Of a DNA stretch of 64,000 bases, positions 45,523 through 54,510 are shown piece by piece. The first letter of the stretch is position 1, and each line of letters starts with the position of its first letter. Origin of the DNA: Nocardioides luti (GTDB taxonomy: Bacteria; Actinomycetota; Actinomycetes; Propionibacteriales; Nocardioidaceae). The stretch covers positions 1,736,001-1,800,000 of the forward strand of contig NZ_JACKXE010000001.1 of assembly GCF_014212315.1 (NCBI RefSeq), given 5' to 3'. A program made the position numbers and the translations under genes. The notes beneath the pieces are model-generated. The model did no database searches. It worked only from the letters and a program-made list of their open reading frames with translations, and was not told the DNA's origin.

Positions 45523-47397
45523 TCACGCGGTGAGGTGGTGCACGAAGCACCAGCGCCAGTCCTCGCCGGGCTCGGCCGACTGCATGACGGGGTGCGTGGT
45601 GTCGCGGAAGTGCGCCGTGGCGTGCTGCTTCGGCGAGGAGTCGCAGCAGGCGACGTGCCCGCACTCCAGGCACTGCCGCAGGGCGACCCAGCGGGTGCCC
45701 TCGTCGAGGCACTCCTGGCAGATCGGGTCGGGGGCGGTCTCCACGACATCGTACGCCGTGAGCTCGTCGCAGACCTCGCCGCGCGGGCGCCGGTGGGCGT
45801 TCACGACCTTGAGCTCGTCGTGCTCCTGGTGGGCGATCTCGAGCATCGACTCCTCGACGTCCAGCATCGACAGCACCTCGCTGATCACCTCCGAGGCGAC
45901 CGTGCCCGAGCGCCGGATCTCCAGCACGCGGCGCCGCTCGGCGTCGATCATGGTCCGCCGCACCCGGGAGTAGGTCTCGCTCGGCGTCTCCTCGTCGGCG
46001 GTGGTGCCGAGCCGCTCCCAGGCGGCGAAGTTGCGCTGGTCGGTGCGCTGCTGGACCAGCTCGCCGACGCCGTGCGGGTCGTCGTACTCCAGCGCGTCCA
46101 GTGCCTCGTAGCCGGCCTTCGAGGCCTGCTGCAGGATCGTGGCCCGGGCCAGGGCGTCGTCCATCGGGTCCGGTGAGGGCACCCGTAGGCGGCGCGCCAC
46201 CCACGGCAGCGAGAGCCCCTGCAGGAACAGCGTGCCGGCCACGACCGTGAAGGCGATGAAGAGCAGGATCTCGCGGTTCTCGGCCTCGAGCGGGATCGTG
46301 AAGGCGGCGGCCAGCGTCACCACGCCGCGCATGCCCGCCCAGCTCAGCACGAAGGAGAAGGTCCACGGCGGCTTGTGGCCGATGTCCGGGTCCGGACCGG
46401 GTCGGACCAGCGCGTAGCGGGCCATGAAGACCCAGCCGATCCGCATCACGATGACGCCGACCAGCGTGGCCGCGCAGACCGCGACGATCCGCCAGGTGTG
46501 CACCGGGCTGGTGCCGACATCCTCGAAGAGGTGCTTGGCCTGCAGGCCGATCAGCAGGAAGACGGTGTTCTCGAGGACGTAGGCGATGGTGCGCCAGTTC
46601 ATCCGCTCGGAGATCCGCGACTGGGCGGTCTGGATGATCGGCGCCTTGTGGCCGAGCAGCAGCCCGGCGATCACGACGCCGACGACGCCGGACGCGTGGA
46701 TCTCCTCCGCCGCGAGGTACGCCGCGAACGGGATGACGAACGAGATGCCGGTGTCGAGCACCGGGTCGGTGATCTTCTTGCGCATCCAGGCGACGACGAC
46801 GAAGAACAGCCCGCCGACCAGGACGCCGCCCGCGGCCGCCCACACGAAGTCGGCCGCGACCCGCCAGGTCTGCACCTCGGCGGACCCGACCAGGATCACG
46901 GCGGTGGCCGTGCGGAGCGCGACCAGCGCGGTGGCGTCGTTGAGGAGCGACTCGCCCTCGAGGATCGTGACGACCCGTCGTGGCAACCCGATCCGCCGGC
47001 CGATCGCGGTCGCCGCCACGGCGTCGGGCGGCGCCACGACGGCGCCGATCGCGAAGGCCGCCGCCCACGAGGTGGCCGGCAGCAGGGCGTGGACGACCAG
47101 ACCGATGCCCACGGTGGTGAAGGCGACCAGCCCCACGGAGAGCAGCAGGATCGCGCGGCGGTTGGCGTTGAAGTCGACCAGCGAGCTCTGGATCGCGGTG
47201 GCGTAGAGCAGCGGCGGCAGCAGGCCGAGCAGCACCACGTCGGGCTCGAGGTCGATCTGCGGGACACCGGGGATGTACGACACCCCGACCCCGACCACGA
47301 TCAGCACCAGCGGCGGGGGCAGGTCGAGCCGCTCGGCGAGCGCGGCGAACGCCAGCACGCCGACGGCCATGGCCACGAGCAGCAGGGCGATCTCCAC
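45523..47397 (-). CDS. CPA1 Na+/H+ antiporter with C-terminal UBP-type zinc finger
   Basis: The 624-residue protein has about 12 membrane helices (1-400). The antiporter core includes VAPPDAVAATAIGRRIGLP with the ion-binding aspartate, LEGESLLNDATAL with the second acid, and FVLSWAGMRGVVTLAAAF. A cytoplasmic helical part of about 120 residues follows, then a C-terminal zinc finger of UBP type: CQECLDEG, CLECGHVACCDSS and HATAHFRDTTHPVM with W/C/H residues. The ending in SAEPGEDWRWCFVHH completes it. GTG 47397 is chosen, preceded by GACAAT at 6 nt. The ion exchanged is inferred from the family. Confidence 0.9.
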   Translation of the reverse strand: MEIALLLVAMAVGVLAFAALAERLDLPPPLVLIVVGVGVSYIPGVPQIDLEPDVVLLGLLPPLLYATAIQSSLVDFNANRRAILLLSVGLVAFTTVGIGLVVHALLPATSWAAAFAIGAVVAPPDAVAATAIGRRIGLPRRVVTILEGESLLNDATALVALRTATAVILVGSAEVQTWRVAADFVWAAAGGVLVGGLFFVVVAWMRKKITDPVLDTGISFVIPFAAYLAAEEIHASGVVGVVIAGLLLGHKAPIIQTAQSRISERMNWRTIAYVLENTVFLLIGLQAKHLFEDVGTSPVHTWRIVAVCAATLVGVIVMRIGWVFMARYALVRPGPDPDIGHKPPWTFSFVLSWAGMRGVVTLAAAFTIPLEAENREILLFIAFTVVAGTLFLQGLSLPWVARRLRVPSPDPMDDALARATILQQASKAGYEALDALEYDDPHGVGELVQQRTDQRNFAAWERLGTTADEETPSETYSRVRRTMIDAERRRVLEIRRSGTVASEVISEVLSMLDVEESMLEIAHQEHDELKVVNAHRRPRGEVCDELTAYDVVETAPDPICQECLDEGTRWVALRQCLECGHVACCDSSPKQHATAHFRDTTHPVMQSAEPGEDWRWCFVHHLTA

Positions 47398-47403
47398 CCC
47401 TCC

Positions 47404-47409
47404 ATTGTC
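47404..47409 (-). promoter_or_regulatory. Possible -10 box of the antiporter gene
   Basis: GACAAT on the minus strand, 6 nt before GTG 47397; first base is off consensus. Confidence 0.35.
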
Positions 47410-47464
47410 GCGGATGGCTGGGCGCCCGGCGACCACGTGCCGCCCGGCGACCCCCGGCCGCGGC

Positions 47465-48385
47465 TCAGACCGGCTGCGCCACCCACAGCATCGGGTCGCC
47501 CCAGCCGAGGTCCTCGACCCCGTGACGGGCGAGCGCGAGCGCCACGAGGGTGCGGCGGTGGGCCGCGAAGGTCAGCACGTGGGCGACCATCCCGCCGTAG
47601 GTGAACACCTCGGCCGGCTCGCAGAGCGCATCGACGAACGTGTCGTCGAGACGGTCGGCGGCCACCACCGAGCGGACGTGGGCGAGGTACGTCGGCCCCT
47701 CGGTCGCCAGCCGCTGCCGGAGCGACGACAGCGACTCGTGCTCCTCCACCGACCAGTCGTACTCACGGGTCGCCAGCGCGGCGTTCCACATGCCCATCTG
47801 CCCCACGAGCCGCGACAGCAGCGAGCGGATCGTCTGCTCGTCGTCGTCGACGGCCAGCCCGACCACCTCGTCGAGCTGCCCCTCGTCGAGGCGCTCGGCC
47901 AGCCGGACCATCTCGCCGGTCAGCCACACGTGGTGCTCCACCATCCTCGTCAGCAGGTCCACGGACGTCACCCTGTCTCTCGCCGGGAACCGCAGGGTCC
48001 CGGGTGGCTGGAAGTGCACGTCGCTCGGCGCCTCGATCTGGAGGTGGCCCGGCTTGCGGCGCCAGGTCGCCGGCGGGACGCCGTACGCCTTGGCGAACGC
48101 CCGCGTGAAGGCCTCGTGCGAGCCGTAGCCCGCCTCGACGGCGATGTCGAGGAGGGGCGCGGTCGTCGTGACCATGCGGTACGCCGCCCGCTCCAGCAGG
48201 ATGCGCCGGCGCAGCGCGCTCGGCGGCTCCCCCGCGACGGAGCGGATCATCCGGTCGAAGTGGTAGCGCGAGAAGTGCAGCCGGGCGGCCCACTCCTCCC
48301 CCGTCGCCTCGGTGATGCGGGCGTCGTCGAGCGCCTCGGCGAGGTGGTCGACGAAGTCCGCGAAGGCGTCGGTGGACGTGCTCAT
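47465..48385 (-). CDS. AraC-type regulator with C-terminal DinB-like domain
   Basis: The 306-residue protein begins with an AraC double helix-turn-helix (about 10-110: ARLHFSRYHFDRMIRSVAG and AGYGSHEAFTRAFAKAYGVPPATWRR). This is followed by a helical domain of about 170 residues like DinB/YfiT four-helix proteins (RMVEHHVWLTGEMVRLAERL, HVLTFAAHRRTLV with spaced histidines that could bind metal). Most AraC proteins have the DNA-binding part at the C-terminus, so the order is reversed here. Ligand and target genes unknown. Gene stands alone, 67 bp before the antiporter gene. Confidence 0.8.
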   Translation of the reverse strand: MSTSTDAFADFVDHLAEALDDARITEATGEEWAARLHFSRYHFDRMIRSVAGEPPSALRRRILLERAAYRMVTTTAPLLDIAVEAGYGSHEAFTRAFAKAYGVPPATWRRKPGHLQIEAPSDVHFQPPGTLRFPARDRVTSVDLLTRMVEHHVWLTGEMVRLAERLDEGQLDEVVGLAVDDDEQTIRSLLSRLVGQMGMWNAALATREYDWSVEEHESLSSLRQRLATEGPTYLAHVRSVVAADRLDDTFVDALCEPAEVFTYGGMVAHVLTFAAHRRTLVALALARHGVEDLGWGDPMLWVAQPV

Positions 48386-48422
48386 GCCGCCATCGTGCCG
48401 ACGACGCCGGTCCCCGTCTTGA

Positions 48423-48758
48423 TCACGCTTGCTCGGCGAGGGTGCCGATCCCGCTGGAGTAGTGCGTGGCGTACTGGAAGACCTTGGGCCCGGCCCCCGG
48501 CGGCAGCAGCATCGACGCGACCTGGGTGATGTGGTCGGCCTCGACGTGCACGCTGACGTGCACGTTGCGGTCGGCAGGGACCTCGAAGCTGACGCCGCCC
48601 CAGATGACGAGGTACTGCCGACCGTCGATGCTGACGACCGGCCGGTGCTTGCTGGTCGCCATGGCGTTCCCGCTGGTCAGGTTGAGCGTGAGGACCCGGC
48701 GGGGGCCGGCGTGGAACTCGACGTAGGGGATCACACCGGGCATCGGCTGGTCGGTCAT
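48423..48758 (-). CDS. Hypothetical protein, 111 residues
   Basis: The small soluble protein opens with MTDQPMPGVIPYVEFHAGP and contains a beta-rich core (SIDGRQYLVIWGGVSFEVPAD, NVHVSVHVEADHITQVASM). I do not recognise the family. ATG 48758 is preferred to the upstream frame extension because it lies just after the divergent DUF3626 promoter region, and CAGACT lies 6 nt upstream. Its stop is 37 bp before the start of the AraC-DinB gene on the same strand, so the two may be linked. Confidence 0.6.
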   Translation of the reverse strand: MTDQPMPGVIPYVEFHAGPRRVLTLNLTSGNAMATSKHRPVVSIDGRQYLVIWGGVSFEVPADRNVHVSVHVEADHITQVASMLLPPGAGPKVFQYATHYSSGIGTLAEQA

Positions 48759-48814
48759 GGCCGGAGTCTGCCCGTGGCAGGACAGCACCGAAACCCGGGT
48801 GGCACCATCGGCGC

Positions 48815-49687
48815 ATGGCGACGGGCACCAGCCGGTGGGCGGCAGCGGCGATCGCGCACGTCGCCGCCTCGGCGTCCGGCGGTCCGCTGGACCCGACGCT
48901 CCGGGTCACGCTGAACTTCCACCCCGACCGCGTCCTCGACGGCCGCACCGTCCTCGAGCGGATCGCGCAGGACGGGTGCTACCGCTCGCAGTTCGAGACC
49001 GGCACCAGCAACGGCGGGCTGACCGCGCACCCGGGCGGCAGCCGGTGGCGGTGGGAGCAGCGCATCTTCGGTCATGCGTACGACGACGCCCCGGCGGCCG
49101 AGCGGCCGAAGTACGGCGCCCTCGACCACCGCCGCCGCAGCGTCGGCGCCGCTCCCCGCTTCGGCTCCGCGCACCTCCGGCTGGCGGCGTCCGTCCTCGG
49201 GCGGACGACCTTCTGCTTCCCCGACTCGGTCTTCGAGCCGGACGCGCTGGCGACGCCGGACCGGTTCGGGCTGCTCCCGCTGGTCGAGGCGTACGACGCG
49301 CGCGAGCTCACCGACGAGGTCGAGGCGACCGAGGGCGGCGTCCTCGACGACTACGTCGAGGCGCACGTCCACGGCCGGGTCGGTCTGCCCGACGACCTCG
49401 AGGCCCTCGTCCTCGACCCGTCCTTCCGCGGCACCCCGACCGAGGAGCACGCGGGGGCCATCGGGGTCGCCGTGGAGTGGCACGAGGGCCGCGTCCTGGA
49501 CGTGGTGACGCTGGGCGACCACCCGCACTTCCGCGGCCCGCACGTCGTGGCGGTCGGACGCCGGGTCGCCGTGGACGGCCGCCTCGACGCCGCGACGATC
49601 GGCCGGGCAGTGCTCGACGGCCGCGAGGACCCGCAGGACCTCAAGAAGGTCTGGCACCACGTCGCGCGGTTCGGCTCGCCCGCCTGA
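48815..49687 (+). CDS. DUF3626 protein
   Basis: The 290-residue protein shows DUF3626 features: VTLNFHPDRVLDG near residue 40, YRSQFETGTSNGGLTA, RPKYGALDHRR, APRFGSAHLRL and the late LDDYVEAHVHG plus DPSFRGTPTE. Histidine, aspartate and arginine clusters hint at an enzymatic pocket, but no reaction has been assigned to this family that I know of. It ends 9 bp from the convergent LysR gene. Confidence 0.75.
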   Translation: MATGTSRWAAAAIAHVAASASGGPLDPTLRVTLNFHPDRVLDGRTVLERIAQDGCYRSQFETGTSNGGLTAHPGGSRWRWEQRIFGHAYDDAPAAERPKYGALDHRRRSVGAAPRFGSAHLRLAASVLGRTTFCFPDSVFEPDALATPDRFGLLPLVEAYDARELTDEVEATEGGVLDDYVEAHVHGRVGLPDDLEALVLDPSFRGTPTEEHAGAIGVAVEWHEGRVLDVVTLGDHPHFRGPHVVAVGRRVAVDGRLDAATIGRAVLDGREDPQDLKKVWHHVARFGSPA

Positions 49688-49696
49688 GGCAGGGCC

Positions 49697-50572
49697 TCAG
49701 ACCAGGCCGAGGGCGGCGCGCAGCCGCGGCAGCGCGGCCACCAGCAGCGCGTCCGGGTCGGGACCGGTGACCAGGCTGAGCCGCAGCCGGGAGGGGAACG
49801 GCAGGTCGACCACCCGCTCGCCCGGCCGCAGGGACCCGGCCCCCGCCACCGCGGAGCGCGGGAGCACCGCCGGCTGGGCCTGCCGGCGCGCCATCGCCAG
49901 CGTCGCCCCGACCGTGGCACCGCGCCGGGGCCGCGCGCCCAGGTCGGCCAACCGGGCCTGCAGCTGGGTGCCGCCCAGGTCGTAGGTCGTCCACGCGAGG
50001 TCGAGGTCGCGGAAGGGCTGCCGGGTTCCGCGCGGCTTGCGCATCCCGGCCGGCAGCAGCAGCACCAGCTCGTCGGTGCCGACGTGGTGGGTGAGGACGC
50101 CGCGCGGCAGCACCACCTGCTCGGCGATGCAGACGAACGCTGCGTCCATCGTGCCCTCCCCCACCCACGCCAGCATCCGGTCGCCGTGGTCGACGCGCTG
50201 GTCGAGGCGCACGCCCACCAGCAGCTCGTCGAGAACCGGGAAGAGCGCCGCCGCCAGCGAGTCGAACGACCCGACGTGGAGCGAGCGCTGCGCCGTGGCG
50301 GTCCGCACGGCGTCGTACACGCCGTCGAGGTGGCCGAGGATGTGCTCGGCCTGCCGGACCATCTCCCGGCCCGCGACGGTGGGGCGGGCGCCGAGCGTGT
50401 CCCGATCGAAGAGGCGTACGCCGGCCCGGCGCTCGAGCCGGCCCAGCCGCTGGCTCGCGGACGGCTGGGAGACCAGCAGCTCGCGCGCCGCGGCGCCGAC
50501 CGAGCCGCACCGGGCGACCGCGGCCACCAGCCGGAGGTCGTCGACGGCCGGCGCGCTGGGCGATGGACTCAT
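49697..50572 (-). CDS. LysR-family transcriptional regulator
   Basis: The 291-residue regulator has an N-terminal winged helix (GSVGAAARELLVSQPSASQRLGRLERRAGVRLFDR at about 22-56) and a C-terminal substrate-binding domain. Its ATG at 50572 follows TAGCAT by 6 nt, so it is probably leaderless and fixed in start. It is divergent from an MFS transporter gene (72 bp between starts), a common arrangement in which the LysR protein controls the transporter. Confidence 0.88.
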   Translation of the reverse strand: MSPSPSAPAVDDLRLVAAVARCGSVGAAARELLVSQPSASQRLGRLERRAGVRLFDRDTLGARPTVAGREMVRQAEHILGHLDGVYDAVRTATAQRSLHVGSFDSLAAALFPVLDELLVGVRLDQRVDHGDRMLAWVGEGTMDAAFVCIAEQVVLPRGVLTHHVGTDELVLLLPAGMRKPRGTRQPFRDLDLAWTTYDLGGTQLQARLADLGARPRRGATVGATLAMARRQAQPAVLPRSAVAGAGSLRPGERVVDLPFPSRLRLSLVTGPDPDALLVAALPRLRAALGLV

Positions 50573-50578
50573 AGCCTG

Positions 50579-50584
50579 ATGCTA
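50579..50584 (-). promoter_or_regulatory. -10 box (leaderless) of the LysR gene
   Basis: TAGCAT on the minus strand, 6 nt before ATG 50572. Confidence 0.55.
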
Positions 50585-50644
50585 TGCCTCACGGTCCATG
50601 TCCGGCGGCTACCGCGGGGGTCCGGCGCCGACGAGCGTGGAGGC

Positions 50645-52063
50645 ATGCGACCGACCCGCGACGCCCTCGCGCTCCTGCTGGGCTCCGCCACCCAGGACCT
50701 CGCCTTCCGGCTGGCCCAGGTGGCGCTGCCGCTCGTGGTGCTCGAGCAGACCGGGTCGGTCGCGCTCACCGGCGTCGTCGCGGGCGCCGAGGGCCTGCCG
50801 GTGCTGCTGTCCCCCTGGTGGGCGCGCTCCGCCCGGCAGTGGGTGCGGACGGGTCCGCGACTGGCCGCGGTGGCCGTGCTGGACGCGGTCGCGCTGTCGG
50901 TCGTGCCGGGGGCGGCCGTCCTGCACGTGCTGAGCGGGCCCGTGCTCGTCCTCGCCGGACTGCTGCTCGGCATCGGCGAGACGCTGGGCGGCCCCGGCCG
51001 TGCGGCGCTGCTCACCGAGGTCGGCGACCGGCTCGGGCCGGACCGGGCGGTCGCGCTGCTCACCTGGCAGGACCTGCTCCGGCGCGTCGGGATGATCGTG
51101 GGGCCGGGTCTCGGCGCGCTCGGCGTCGCCGCGGGGCTGACGGTCGGGCTGCTGTGGTCCCAGGCCGCGGCCGTGCTGCTCGCCGGGCTGCTCGCGTGGC
51201 GCGTGCCGGGCGGCGAGGCACCCGGCGAGGAGCCGGCGCCGGGCCGCGGCCCGATCCGCGCCGCGCTGGCCGACCGCCCGGACGTGCTGGCGGGTTGGTG
51301 GATGCGTGGCACCAGCTGCCTGTCGTGGTTCGCCTTCTCCCTCGGCCTGGCCGTGCTGGGCGTCCAGCAGGGCAGCCCGGGCATTCTCTACGCCTGCGGC
51401 ATGACGGGGTACGGCGTCGGCGCGGTCGCCGGCACCCTCGTCGCCGTCCGCGTGGTCCGGGCGGTGCCGGTGCTGACGGTCGCGCGGGTGGCCTGGACGG
51501 TCGCCGGGCTGGCCTGGGTGCTCATGGCGGCCTGGCCGACCCGTCCGGGGGTCGCGGTGGCCGCGGGGCTGAGCGGCGGCTTCGTCGTGGTCGGCATCGC
51601 GGCGGTCAACGCCACGATCACCCGCACCTCCTCGGGCGACGAGCGCCGCACGCTGCTGTCCGGGCAGACGGTCGTGGTCAGCGCGTCGAGCTCCGCCGGG
51701 ATGCTCGTCGGGGGCACCCTGCTGGCGACGTTCGGCGTCCGCCCGGTCCTCGTGGCGTCCGGGCTCGTGGTCACCGCCGTCGCCCTGCTCGCGGGTCGCA
51801 CGGGTCGCACGGGTCGCACGGGTCGGTCAGGGCACGCGCTCCGAGGAACCCGCGGCGTGTGCCTCACGACGCGCCCTGGCGCGTCCCCAGGCACACGAGG
51901 CGGGACGGGCGGACTCGGCGGTCCCAGTGACCGCACGACCTCAGGGACGCAGCGCCCGGATCCGGGCGTCGAGCTCGCGCCGGTTGTCGCGGCGGACCCG
52001 GACCTCGACGACCTCGACGCCGCCGTTCGGCGCCGCCAGCGCGTGCTCCAGCTCCGCCGCTGA
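50645..52063 (+). CDS. MFS transporter with read-on C-terminal tail
   Basis: The first 390 residues form an MFS-type carrier with about 12 hydrophobic segments; ATG 50645 follows GGAGG closely. Around 51790-51835 a 9-bp tandem repeat encodes a run of Gly-Arg-Thr units. After it, about 80 residues without homology run antisense across the end of menD, overlapping it by 123 bp. Such a tail is unusual for MFS proteins and may reflect a lost original stop. Substrate unknown; control by the divergent LysR gene is likely. Confidence 0.75.
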   Translation: MRPTRDALALLLGSATQDLAFRLAQVALPLVVLEQTGSVALTGVVAGAEGLPVLLSPWWARSARQWVRTGPRLAAVAVLDAVALSVVPGAAVLHVLSGPVLVLAGLLLGIGETLGGPGRAALLTEVGDRLGPDRAVALLTWQDLLRRVGMIVGPGLGALGVAAGLTVGLLWSQAAAVLLAGLLAWRVPGGEAPGEEPAPGRGPIRAALADRPDVLAGWWMRGTSCLSWFAFSLGLAVLGVQQGSPGILYACGMTGYGVGAVAGTLVAVRVVRAVPVLTVARVAWTVAGLAWVLMAAWPTRPGVAVAAGLSGGFVVVGIAAVNATITRTSSGDERRTLLSGQTVVVSASSSAGMLVGGTLLATFGVRPVLVASGLVVTAVALLAGRTGRTGRTGRSGHALRGTRGVCLTTRPGASPGTRGGTGGLGGPSDRTTSGTQRPDPGVELAPVVAADPDLDDLDAAVRRRQRVLQLRR

Positions 52064-53539
52064 GTCCACCCGCCAGTGCGGCGTCCGGGTCGCGGCGCAC
52101 AGCGAGGCCAGGTCGACCCCGTGCGGCGTCCCGAAGAGCCGGTCGAAGCGCTCGCCGTGCTCGGGCGCGCCCTGCTCGAGCATCGTGAAGATCGAGCCGC
52201 CGTCGTCGTTGACCACCACCAGTGTGAGGTCGGGCCGCGGCTCGTCCGGGCCGAGGACCAGCCCGTTGCTGTCGTGCAGGAACGTCACGTCCCCCATCAG
52301 CGCGATCGACCGGCTGCTCGCCGAGCGGCCCAGCGCCGCCCCGACCGCGGTCGACACGGTGCCGTCGATCCCGGCGAGGCCGCGGTTCGCGATCACCTTG
52401 CGCCGGGCGCCGACGTCGTACCTCGGCACCATCAGGTCCAGGTCCCGGATCGGGCTGGACGCCCCCACGACCAAGAGGCCACCGGGCGGCAGCGACCGCG
52501 CCACGACCCCCGCCACGTCGTAGGGCGTGAGGTCGGCCTCGCCCGCGAGCAGCGCGTCGAGCTGGCGGGCCACCGAGCGGTCCGCGTCGTGCCAGGCCGC
52601 CAGCCAGGACGGGTCGTCGCGCCCGTCGGCGAACGGCGCCCCGGCGACGTAGCGGTGCGCCACCGGGAACGGCCGCTCGCGCCAGACCCCGCGTGCCCCG
52701 GCGTCGAGCACCTCCACGTCGTCGCGACCGAGCAGCCGCATGACCGGGCGGGACAGCGTGGGGTGACCGCAGACGACCACCCGCTCGACGGAGGCGGCGA
52801 GCTCGGTGTCGAGCAGCAGGCGGTAGCAGCGCAGCGCGTTGTCGCCGGTCCGCGAGCCGCTGGTCGGCTCGGCGAGCAGCGGCCAGCCGGCCGACTCGGC
52901 GAGCTGGCGCGCCGGAGGCCCGGCGTCGTCGCCCGCGACCACGACGGTGCGCGGGCCGATCCCGATCGTCTCCCGGACGGCGGGCGCCACGCGCTCCGGG
53001 CCGCGCCCGCGCGCCAGGTCGCCCGGCACCCAGGCGTCGTCGGGCAGGAGCGGGTCGTCGAGCTGGACGTTGAGGTGCACGACCGAGAAGTCGCCGGCCA
53101 CCGCGGCGCCCGGCCAGGTCACGCCGGTCGCCGCGGAGAGGTCGTGCGTCGGCACCAGCGGCCCGAAGACGCCCACCTGGTCGGTGGTCTGGTTGGCGTT
53201 CGTGCCGCGCAGGCGGGCCGGCCGGTCGGCGGTCACGACCACGAGCGGGACGCCGGCGTGGGCCGCCTCGAGCACCGCCGGGTGCAGGTTGGCCACCCCG
53301 GTGCCGGACGTGCAGACCACCGCCGCCCGCGCGCCGTTGCGGGTCAGCCCCAGGGCCAGGAAGCCCGCCGAGCGCTCGTCGATGCGCGTGTGCAGCCGCA
53401 GCAGACCGGCCTCGGCCGCGTCGAAGCAGGCGAAGGAGAGCGGCGCGTTGCGCGAGCCCGGCGCGATCACGACCTCGCGGACCCCCGCCCCGACCAGCGC
53501 GGTGACGACGGCACGGGCCAGCGCGGTGGAGGGGTTCAC
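51941..53539 (-). CDS. menD: SEPHCHC synthase MenD
   Basis: The 532-residue thiamine-diphosphate enzyme adds 2-oxoglutarate to isochorismate. VREVVIAPGSRNAPLSFA, DERSAGFLALGL (catalytic glutamate region), NRGLAGIDGTVSTA and GDVTFLHDSNGL (TPP-Mg motif) are all present. Length is slightly shorter than E. coli MenD (556). The GTG at 53539 overlaps the menC stop. It shares 2-oxoglutarate with korAB. The 3' end overlaps the convergent MFS gene by 123 bp. Confidence 0.94.
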   Translation of the reverse strand: MNPSTALARAVVTALVGAGVREVVIAPGSRNAPLSFACFDAAEAGLLRLHTRIDERSAGFLALGLTRNGARAAVVCTSGTGVANLHPAVLEAAHAGVPLVVVTADRPARLRGTNANQTTDQVGVFGPLVPTHDLSAATGVTWPGAAVAGDFSVVHLNVQLDDPLLPDDAWVPGDLARGRGPERVAPAVRETIGIGPRTVVVAGDDAGPPARQLAESAGWPLLAEPTSGSRTGDNALRCYRLLLDTELAASVERVVVCGHPTLSRPVMRLLGRDDVEVLDAGARGVWRERPFPVAHRYVAGAPFADGRDDPSWLAAWHDADRSVARQLDALLAGEADLTPYDVAGVVARSLPPGGLLVVGASSPIRDLDLMVPRYDVGARRKVIANRGLAGIDGTVSTAVGAALGRSASSRSIALMGDVTFLHDSNGLVLGPDEPRPDLTLVVVNDDGGSIFTMLEQGAPEHGERFDRLFGTPHGVDLASLCAATRTPHWRVDSAAELEHALAAPNGGVEVVEVRVRRDNRRELDARIRALRP

Positions 53540-54510
53540 GAGCGGCCATCCTGCCGGACGCCCGGCCTCCGTGCGGCACGCCAGGCCAGCACCTCGGCCA
53601 GCCGGCCCTCCCAGTGCGCCACCCGCTCGGGGTCGGCAGCCACCGCGTCGAGCAGGGCGTCGCCGACGTCCGGGACGCCGACGCGCAGGGCGCCGTCGAC
53701 GGGCAGGAGCGAGTCGGTCACCACGTCGGCCGTCATCAGCTGCACGGTCGCGAGCCCGCAGGCGTAGGGCAGCTCCGGCAGGGCCGCCGCCAGCGCCACC
53801 CCGGCCGCGATCCCGACCGAGGTCTCCAGGGCCGAGGAGACCACCACGGGCAGCCCGATGTCCTCCGCGATCCGCAGGCAGGCCCGGACGCCGCCGAGCG
53901 GCTGGACCTTGAGCACCGCCACGTCGGCCGCCTCGAGGTCGCGCACGCGGTAGGGGTCGGCCGCCCGCCGGATGGACTCGTCCGCCGCGACCGGCACGTC
54001 GACCGCCCGGCGTACGGCGGCGAGCTCCTCGACCGTGGCGCACGGCTGCTCGACGTACTCCAGCCCGCCGGCCGCGCGGTCCAGCAGGCGGATCGCCGCG
54101 ACCGCCTCGTCGACGTCCCAGTGCCCGTTGACGTCGACGCGCACCCGGCCGCCGGGACCGAGCGCGTCGCGCACCGCCTCGACCCGGGCGAGGTCGTCGC
54201 CCAGCGTCTGGCCGGGCTCGGCGACCTTGACCTTCGCGGTCGTGCAGCCGCCCGCGGCCGTGATCGCGTGCGCCCGCTCGGCGCCGACGGCGGGGACCGT
54301 GACGTTGACCGGCACCCACGAGCGCAGCGGCTCGGGCCAGTCGCCCGCCGCCGCCTCCTCGGCGCAGCGCAGCCACGGCTCGGCCACCTCGACGTCGTAC
54401 TCCAGGAAGGGGCTCCACTCGCCCCACCCCGCGTCGCCGCGCAGCAGCACGCCCTCGCGGACGTCGATGCCGCGGAAGCGGGTCCGCATCGGGACCGCGT
54501 AGACCCTCAT
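53536..54510 (-). CDS. menC: o-Succinylbenzoate synthase MenC
   Basis: The 324-residue enolase-superfamily enzyme dehydrates SHCHC to o-succinylbenzoate. Visible catalytic pieces: TTAKVKVAEPG (KxK), RVRVDVNGHWDVDEA (Mg-aspartate), EYVEQP, VAADES and VAVLKVQPLGG with the second lysine. ATG 54510 overlaps the menE stop by 4 bp. The frame is open further right, but that part lies within menE. Confidence 0.92.
   Translation of the reverse strand: MRVYAVPMRTRFRGIDVREGVLLRGDAGWGEWSPFLEYDVEVAEPWLRCAEEAAAGDWPEPLRSWVPVNVTVPAVGAERAHAITAAGGCTTAKVKVAEPGQTLGDDLARVEAVRDALGPGGRVRVDVNGHWDVDEAVAAIRLLDRAAGGLEYVEQPCATVEELAAVRRAVDVPVAADESIRRAADPYRVRDLEAADVAVLKVQPLGGVRACLRIAEDIGLPVVVSSALETSVGIAAGVALAAALPELPYACGLATVQLMTADVVTDSLLPVDGALRVGVPDVGDALLDAVAADPERVAHWEGRLAEVLAWRAARRPGVRQDGRS

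Noticed and set aside
51788..51835. CRISPR-like array
   Set aside because: The repeats are 9-bp tandem units without spacers, inside an MFS gene.
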